From contig CALVGG010000002.1 in assembly GCA_944327085.1 (NCBI GenBank), positions 124,001 to 188,000 on the forward strand: DNA of 64,000 bases, given 5' to 3'. Made by a program: the position numbers and the translations under genes. Under the pieces are notes generated by a model. It worked only from the letters and a program-made list of their open reading frames with translations. It did no database searches and was not told the DNA's origin. Positions 59,876 through 64,000 of this stretch are shown in pieces. The stretch is from an uncultured Elusimicrobiales bacterium (GTDB lineage Bacteria; Elusimicrobiota; Elusimicrobia; Elusimicrobiales; Elusimicrobiaceae). The first letter of the stretch is position 1, and each line of letters opens with the position of its first letter.

Positions 59876-60475
59876 ATGATGAAAAATAAATCCGGTTTTA
59901 CTTTGACGGAAGTCCTCCTGGCTGTTATGGTAGTGGGGCTGATTGGGGTGGCTTTGGCGTCTTTAACTACGGCTGCTTCGCGCGAGTCTGGCGTGGGCCG
60001 CAGCAAAGTAATGCTTCGTAATAATTTATCTTTATTTTTACGTACTTTGCGTGATGATATTAACGCGGCTACCTATATTAATATGGGAGCATCGTCTGGC
60101 CCGGGGAATGGAACTTTGATTGAGCTGTGTGATAATAAAACCATGTTAGGTGCTACTATTCCCAGCGTAAGCGGTATGGGGTGTGTAACCTATAGTTTTG
60201 AAAAAGGCTCTGCACAAGGAGATGTCTCTCGCAGTAACAGAGTAGTACCCGCTTCGGCTACACGTGGGGGGGTTATTAAGCGTAATGGCGCAGCGGTGCT
60301 TCGTAATGTAAAATATGTAAACAATTACGAGGGGTATTCTTCCCCGTATTTTAAACGGGTGGGGACTGGTACAGCCGGCAGTGCGCTGGATATTACTATT
60401 ATTACAGAGTTGGACTCCACACCGCCGGTGAACGATATTGTAGAAGAAACTTTCCTTTTTCCTAATGGACTGTAA
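59876..60475 (+). CDS. Minor pilin (PilW/GspJ-like)
   Basis: 199 residues, ATG after AAGGGGG. KSG then FTLTEVLLAVMVVGLIGVALASLTTAA with Glu5, followed by a domain in which FLRTLRDDINAA matches the GspJ/PilW pattern (LxxxLRxDI). Fourth minor pilin in order H-I-J-K. Confidence 0.75.
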   Translation: MMKNKSGFTLTEVLLAVMVVGLIGVALASLTTAASRESGVGRSKVMLRNNLSLFLRTLRDDINAATYINMGASSGPGNGTLIELCDNKTMLGATIPSVSGMGCVTYSFEKGSAQGDVSRSNRVVPASATRGGVIKRNGAAVLRNVKYVNNYEGYSSPYFKRVGTGTAGSALDITIITELDSTPPVNDIVEETFLFPNGL

Positions 60476-60487
60476 GCGAGGTTTTAT

Positions 60488-60976
60488 ATGTTTATAAAAA
60501 ATAACAAAGGTGCTGCACTTATGCAGGTTTTATTGGTAACCGTGGTATTGGCCGGTATGGCCGCCATGTTGTTGCGGGCGACTTTATCCCGCACCATAAC
60601 CGCCCGCCATACTCGGCGTTCCGTTTCCACGCAGTTGATGGTGGATTCCTGCATGGCGGAAGTCAATTCTTTATGGGCGTCCAAATCGCCGGAAGCATTC
60701 TTGGGTGATTTTAACGGGGACGGCCGCGGCGCTTTTATGTATTGCGAAAGCTACGATAAAAATACCGGCCGTTGCAAAAGTTCCGGTGCGGCTATTCACC
60801 GTTATTATGACTGTAACTACCAAATAGATAATATTTCTTATACAGTGCGTGCCTGGCTGTATGATAATGCCAGTACCACAGCCGGTTACCCAAAAGAGGA
60901 CTTTACCGGCAAAGAAGAAAATGGCAAGCTGCAAATGGTGTTTGAGGTGTTAAACAGCGAAGGCGCTTCTTTATAA
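60488..60976 (+). CDS. Minor pilin (PilX/GspK-like) lacking Glu5
   Basis: 162 residues. MFIKNNKG then AALMQVLLVTVVLAGMAAMLLRATLSRTI: a prepilin signal with Gln at mature position 5 in place of Glu, as in GspK/PilX, which cap the tip. Last in the series. Confidence 0.7.
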   Translation: MFIKNNKGAALMQVLLVTVVLAGMAAMLLRATLSRTITARHTRRSVSTQLMVDSCMAEVNSLWASKSPEAFLGDFNGDGRGAFMYCESYDKNTGRCKSSGAAIHRYYDCNYQIDNISYTVRAWLYDNASTTAGYPKEDFTGKEENGKLQMVFEVLNSEGASL

Positions 60977-60988
60977 TAGGGGCCGTGT

Positions 60989-62599
60989 ATGACAAAACGA
61001 GTTTGCCTGCTGATTGGTGTCTTTTTTACAACTGTTTGCGTTTATGCTCAAGGAACTGCATCCGCTGCAGCGGGTGCGGTTCCTTCTTCTATACAAGTGT
61101 CTGATGTAACGACACCTTCTTCCAATATAGATGTGCTAAAAAAATCTTTGGAAAACCAAAAACAACAGCCTGCTTCAGCGGTGCAAACCCCGGCAGGAAA
61201 TGCTGCTGCAGCGCAGACGGCTGCGACGCAGCAGCCCAAGGCCGCTTCCTCTACGTTGGAAATGCCTATTAATATGGGGGGGAACACTTCTTCAGTAGTA
61301 AAAACTCAGGTAGCTCCCCGCACCACGGCAAGCAAGGCTTCTTCAAACAATGCGGCCAAACGCACGGCGGTACGCCAAACTGCTGCTAAAACTTCGTCGG
61401 CCAAATCTGCTGCCAAGCCCACAGAATTAGAAAAATTGATAGAGAAAGACAATGCCCTCCTGCCACCGGGGCAACAAAATGCTGCCGCGCAACCGCAAGA
61501 AGAACTCTCTGAGCAGGAACAGGAAGAAGAAGCCGAGGAAGAAGTTGCCGTGCGTATGTTTAAGCAAGCCAAAAGTGCACAGGAGGCCGGGCGCCCCATT
61601 CCTCCGCCTGCCGCCAAAAATACAACGGCCACGGTTCCGTCTGCCAAGGCGCGGCGGTTTAACCCCAATGTATACCGCCCCGGGGTGGAGTGGAAAGAAA
61701 GCCAAAGCAAAAATTTTACCGTATATACCCAAAAGCGTGATATCGGCAGCGGAACGGCCAATATGACGGCCGTTTTTGAACAATCTTACAATACGTTAAA
61801 AAGGTTTATTCCGTGGATGATGTCTGACCGGGTGCGCGTGTTTGTATATCAGGATTATCAATCTTATTTGAAGTATGAGCCCAATGCAAAACCCTGGAGC
61901 CGCGCCTTGGCCTATCCCACCCGCGGGGAGATTGTGGTGTATGACGAGCCTAACAAAACGCAGGAATTAAAAGAAATGTTCACGCACGAGCTGGTGCACA
62001 TTTTCACCCAAAAATTTTTTGATAAACGCCATACGCATCAAATTATGACTCCTGCCTGGTTGGACGAAGGCCTTGCCGTGTTGATGGAAGACCAGGCTTA
62101 TAATGGCACGCAGGGTGGCCCGTGGGCGCAGGATTTTAAAACCTTAAATTTCCAGCGGGACCCGGCAAGCCGTATGTCTTTAGGTTGGAATTCCGCTCCC
62201 ACCAATCAAATGCGCAAACCGGGCCGCACGCTTACGTTTATGCCGTTTGCCCAGTTTATGCAGGAAGGGTCTTTAAATATGATGGAATCCAACGGCCAAA
62301 CGCAGGATTGGTATTTCCAGGCCTACACCATGGTTCGCTTTTTGCTTAACCCGGGTAATTCCTCTTATCCGTCCAAGCGCATGCAGTTTGAACAGTTTAC
62401 TAAACTGCTGGCCCAGGGGGAGGCCGTGCGGGAGCCTTCCACCGGGTTTTTAAAGAAAGACGCTTCAGGCAAACAAATTTATGAGCCGTATTCCGTGGAG
62501 AAAGCTTTAAAACGTGTTTATTATTACAATGATATGAACGCTTTTGAAGATGCTTTCTGGAAGTGGGCCTCCACCGGTGGAAGCGGGTATAGTTTTTAA
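60989..62599 (+). CDS. Exported peptidase MA-family metalloprotease
   Basis: 536 residues. Signal peptide (MTKRVCLLIGVFFTTVCVYA), low-complexity Ala/Thr/Gln/Lys region (25-190), then a gluzincin domain: FTHELVHIFTQKFF near residue 332 (HExxH) and WLDEGLAVLMED 25 residues on (third ligand Glu). Fits the peptidase MA family. Last gene of the pilus operon, 12 bases after the last pilin; it may process a secreted or pilus protein. Confidence 0.75.
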   Translation: MTKRVCLLIGVFFTTVCVYAQGTASAAAGAVPSSIQVSDVTTPSSNIDVLKKSLENQKQQPASAVQTPAGNAAAAQTAATQQPKAASSTLEMPINMGGNTSSVVKTQVAPRTTASKASSNNAAKRTAVRQTAAKTSSAKSAAKPTELEKLIEKDNALLPPGQQNAAAQPQEELSEQEQEEEAEEEVAVRMFKQAKSAQEAGRPIPPPAAKNTTATVPSAKARRFNPNVYRPGVEWKESQSKNFTVYTQKRDIGSGTANMTAVFEQSYNTLKRFIPWMMSDRVRVFVYQDYQSYLKYEPNAKPWSRALAYPTRGEIVVYDEPNKTQELKEMFTHELVHIFTQKFFDKRHTHQIMTPAWLDEGLAVLMEDQAYNGTQGGPWAQDFKTLNFQRDPASRMSLGWNSAPTNQMRKPGRTLTFMPFAQFMQEGSLNMMESNGQTQDWYFQAYTMVRFLLNPGNSSYPSKRMQFEQFTKLLAQGEAVREPSTGFLKKDASGKQIYEPYSVEKALKRVYYYNDMNAFEDAFWKWASTGGSGYSF

Positions 62600-62635
62600 T
62601 TAAGCCCCGAGTAAATCATTTTTGAGCCCAAAGTA

Positions 62636-62666
62636 TATCCCCCGGTTTAGCCGGGGGATATTTTTT
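62636..62666 (+). terminator. Terminator of the pilus operon
   Basis: TATCCCCCGG / CCGGGGGATA stem with TTTAG loop and six T, 37 bases after the metalloprotease stop. Confidence 0.9.
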
Positions 62667-62796
62667 GTAGCTATTTTGCCCGTTTGGCGGGGGGATAAAA
62701 TATTTATGCACGCGGCCTTGAATTGTTTTTAAGCACCGCCTTTTCAAGCAAACATAAAACCGCGTGTGCGTAGTTAAATTTAGGATATATTACGTT

Positions 62797-62825
62797 AAAG
62801 CCCCCGATAGAAACGGGGGCTTTTT
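62797..62825. terminator. Terminator of the MATE transporter gene
   Basis: AAAGCCCCCG / CGGGGGCTTT stem directly after the stop of the minus-strand MATE gene. The region 62667-62796 holds nothing else I can name. Confidence 0.8.
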
Positions 62826-62826
62826 A

Positions 62827-64000
62827 TTAGCGGGCAGAATGTTTTTTGGAAAAGAAAAAGTTTTGTTGGTGGCGGTCAAAATAATTTTTAAGCAATTTTA
62901 CCGCCAAAACAATGGATATGGCATCTGCAATGGGGGGAGAGAAGAAAACCCCGTTTAGGCCCAAAAACAGCGGCAGAATCAGCACCAGCGGTATTACCAG
63001 CAACACCTGGCGCGACAAGCTAAGAAAAGCCGCCTGCAAAGGCTTATTTACAGCCTGGAAGAAGCTGGTGGTCAGTATCTGCAAAGACACAAACGGCAGC
63101 ATAATGTTTAACACCCGCACCGCGTAAGCGGCCATGGTAATAAGCTGCTGATCAGAAGAGTTAAAGATAGACACCACCTGCCGGGCAAATATTTCAATTA
63201 AAACAAACCCGGCCGTAGTGATTACCGTGCCCCAGCGTATGGCCATTTTTAAGGTTTGAATGGATGTTTTGTATTTTTTGGCCCCGTGGTTGTAGCCGAT
63301 TAGCGGCTGCGCCCCCTGCGAAAGCCCCACCAGCGGCATGGTAATAATGGTGTTTATGCTGATGGCAATACCAATGGCGGATATGGCCACATTGCCGCCG
63401 TATTTTAATAAAGCGTGGTTTAAAATAACGTTTAACATACTGGAGGCCATTTGAAAAGCAAATTGGGAAAACCCAATCGTCATACTGGCCCAAACAATAT
63501 GCCATTTCAAACGGAAAAAGCGCCATTTTAAGCAATATTGGCTGTTTTTGTTGGTAAAGAATAAAATAATCCACGCAAAAGACACTGTCTGCCCGCACAC
63601 AGTGGCCAGTGCGGCGCCGCGCATGCCCCAGTCCAGCACAAAAATAAATAAGGGCCCCAGCACCAGGTTAATCCCGGCGCCTATAAGCTGCGTGCCCATG
63701 GCGGTTTTGGGGTTGCCGGAAGAGCGGATAAAGTTATTTAACCCCAAACTAATGCCAAATAAAAAATACCCCGGCATAACGGTTTGGGTGTAGGCGCGGG
63801 CGTAAAGCAGCACTTCTTGGTCTGCACCTAAAAAGCCGAGTACGGGATCCAAAAATATATAAGTGCCCAGGGTAACGGCGCCGGATAAAACAGCCAGCAG
63901 CACAAAGGCATTGCCTAAAATTTGTTGGGCTTCGTCAATCTTTTTTTCTCCCAGGCGTATGGAAAACAGTGCATTGGCCCCCACGCCTATTAATGCGCTA
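62827..64000 (-). CDS. MATE-family efflux transporter (5' end beyond the window)
   Basis: At least 391 residues, frame still open at base 64000, so the N-terminus (about 60 residues) is missing. Two sets of six helices with MATE features: GTQLIGAGINLVLGPLFIFVLDWGMRGAALATV in the first half and VGLSQGAQPLIGYNHGAKKY in the second. Such carriers use Na+ or H+ gradients to expel cationic drugs and metabolites. Inner membrane. Confidence 0.9.
   Translation of the reverse strand, partial: SALIGVGANALFSIRLGEKKIDEAQQILGNAFVLLAVLSGAVTLGTYIFLDPVLGFLGADQEVLLYARAYTQTVMPGYFLFGISLGLNNFIRSSGNPKTAMGTQLIGAGINLVLGPLFIFVLDWGMRGAALATVCGQTVSFAWIILFFTNKNSQYCLKWRFFRLKWHIVWASMTIGFSQFAFQMASSMLNVILNHALLKYGGNVAISAIGIAISINTIITMPLVGLSQGAQPLIGYNHGAKKYKTSIQTLKMAIRWGTVITTAGFVLIEIFARQVVSIFNSSDQQLITMAAYAVRVLNIMLPFVSLQILTTSFFQAVNKPLQAAFLSLSRQVLLVIPLVLILPLFLGLNGVFFSPPIADAISIVLAVKLLKNYFDRHQQNFFFSKKHSAR

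Overview
The window looks like a chromosome segment of a diderm bacterium of roughly 50% G+C. I think Elusimicrobiota (an Elusimicrobium-like gut lineage) is the most likely source. This is inference from gene style: many exported proteins whose signal peptides end in 'AQ', a hybrid type IV pilus / type II secretion operon with a run of minor pilins, scattered single pilin genes, and paired polymerase/ligase-TPR membrane proteins. No rRNA or other decisive marker is present.

Layout. 1-2777: three tandem exported paralogues of the TIKI/ChaN/TraB-type fold (two GxxH motifs each), the first cut by the window edge. 2785-3087: a candidate small RNA with a perfect sigma-70 promoter and a small membrane protein. 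3166-17296: a compact podovirus-type particle and lysis cassette (portal, Bbp19-like, scaffold, GP7-type capsid, Bbp16-like cement, gp11- and gp12-like tail proteins, gp13/gp14/gp15-16-like internal proteins, tail fibre, holins, M15 endolysin, overlapping spanins). Terminase, integrase, repressor and replication genes are absent and host genes lie on both sides. A 947-bp non-coding, very AT-rich island with three 31-bp repeats sits between the cement and tail genes, and a reverse-oriented membrane-protein gene splits the tail and internal-protein genes. 17367-22442: exported ADP-ribosyltransferase-like protein, tRNA-Arg(CCG), NhaC-type antiporter, cinA, an aldolase-like/VOC fusion and ferritin. 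22582-29206: a TetR-controlled TolC/HlyD/ABC/ABC/ABC-2/ABC-2 export operon with two operator palindromes on a perfect promoter. 29279-37275: exported pseudo-receiver protein, pilin, O-antigen ligase/TPR protein, tRNA-Thr(CGT), another exported protein, an RDD-pilin chimera, YbaK and a second pilin. 37342-43461: uvrA, a flippase-like membrane protein, gamma-carbonic-anhydrase-like protein, response regulator and TPR protein. 43709-47987: a Cys-rich exported protein behind a structured leader, and a second O-antigen ligase/TPR protein. 48152-62599: a 14-gene operon for a type IV pilus / type II secretion machine (OmpA/TPR protein, PilM-N fusion, PilO, PilP, secretin, PilB, PilC, six pilins, peptidase MA). 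62827-64000: a partial MATE transporter.

How it works together. The window is dominated by envelope biology: export, pilus assembly, surface glycan polymerisation and efflux. Three otherwise unrelated exported-protein genes (17367, 29279, 33884) carry the same promoter module: a GGGCC-AAA-GGCCC-type 16-mer, exactly 22 bp, a TATCnT hexamer, exactly 6 bp, then the start codon with no ribosome binding site. That suggests one regulator and leaderless mRNAs. Along with the phage-derived cassette that lacks packaging and replication genes, this is the strongest candidate for undescribed biology here.
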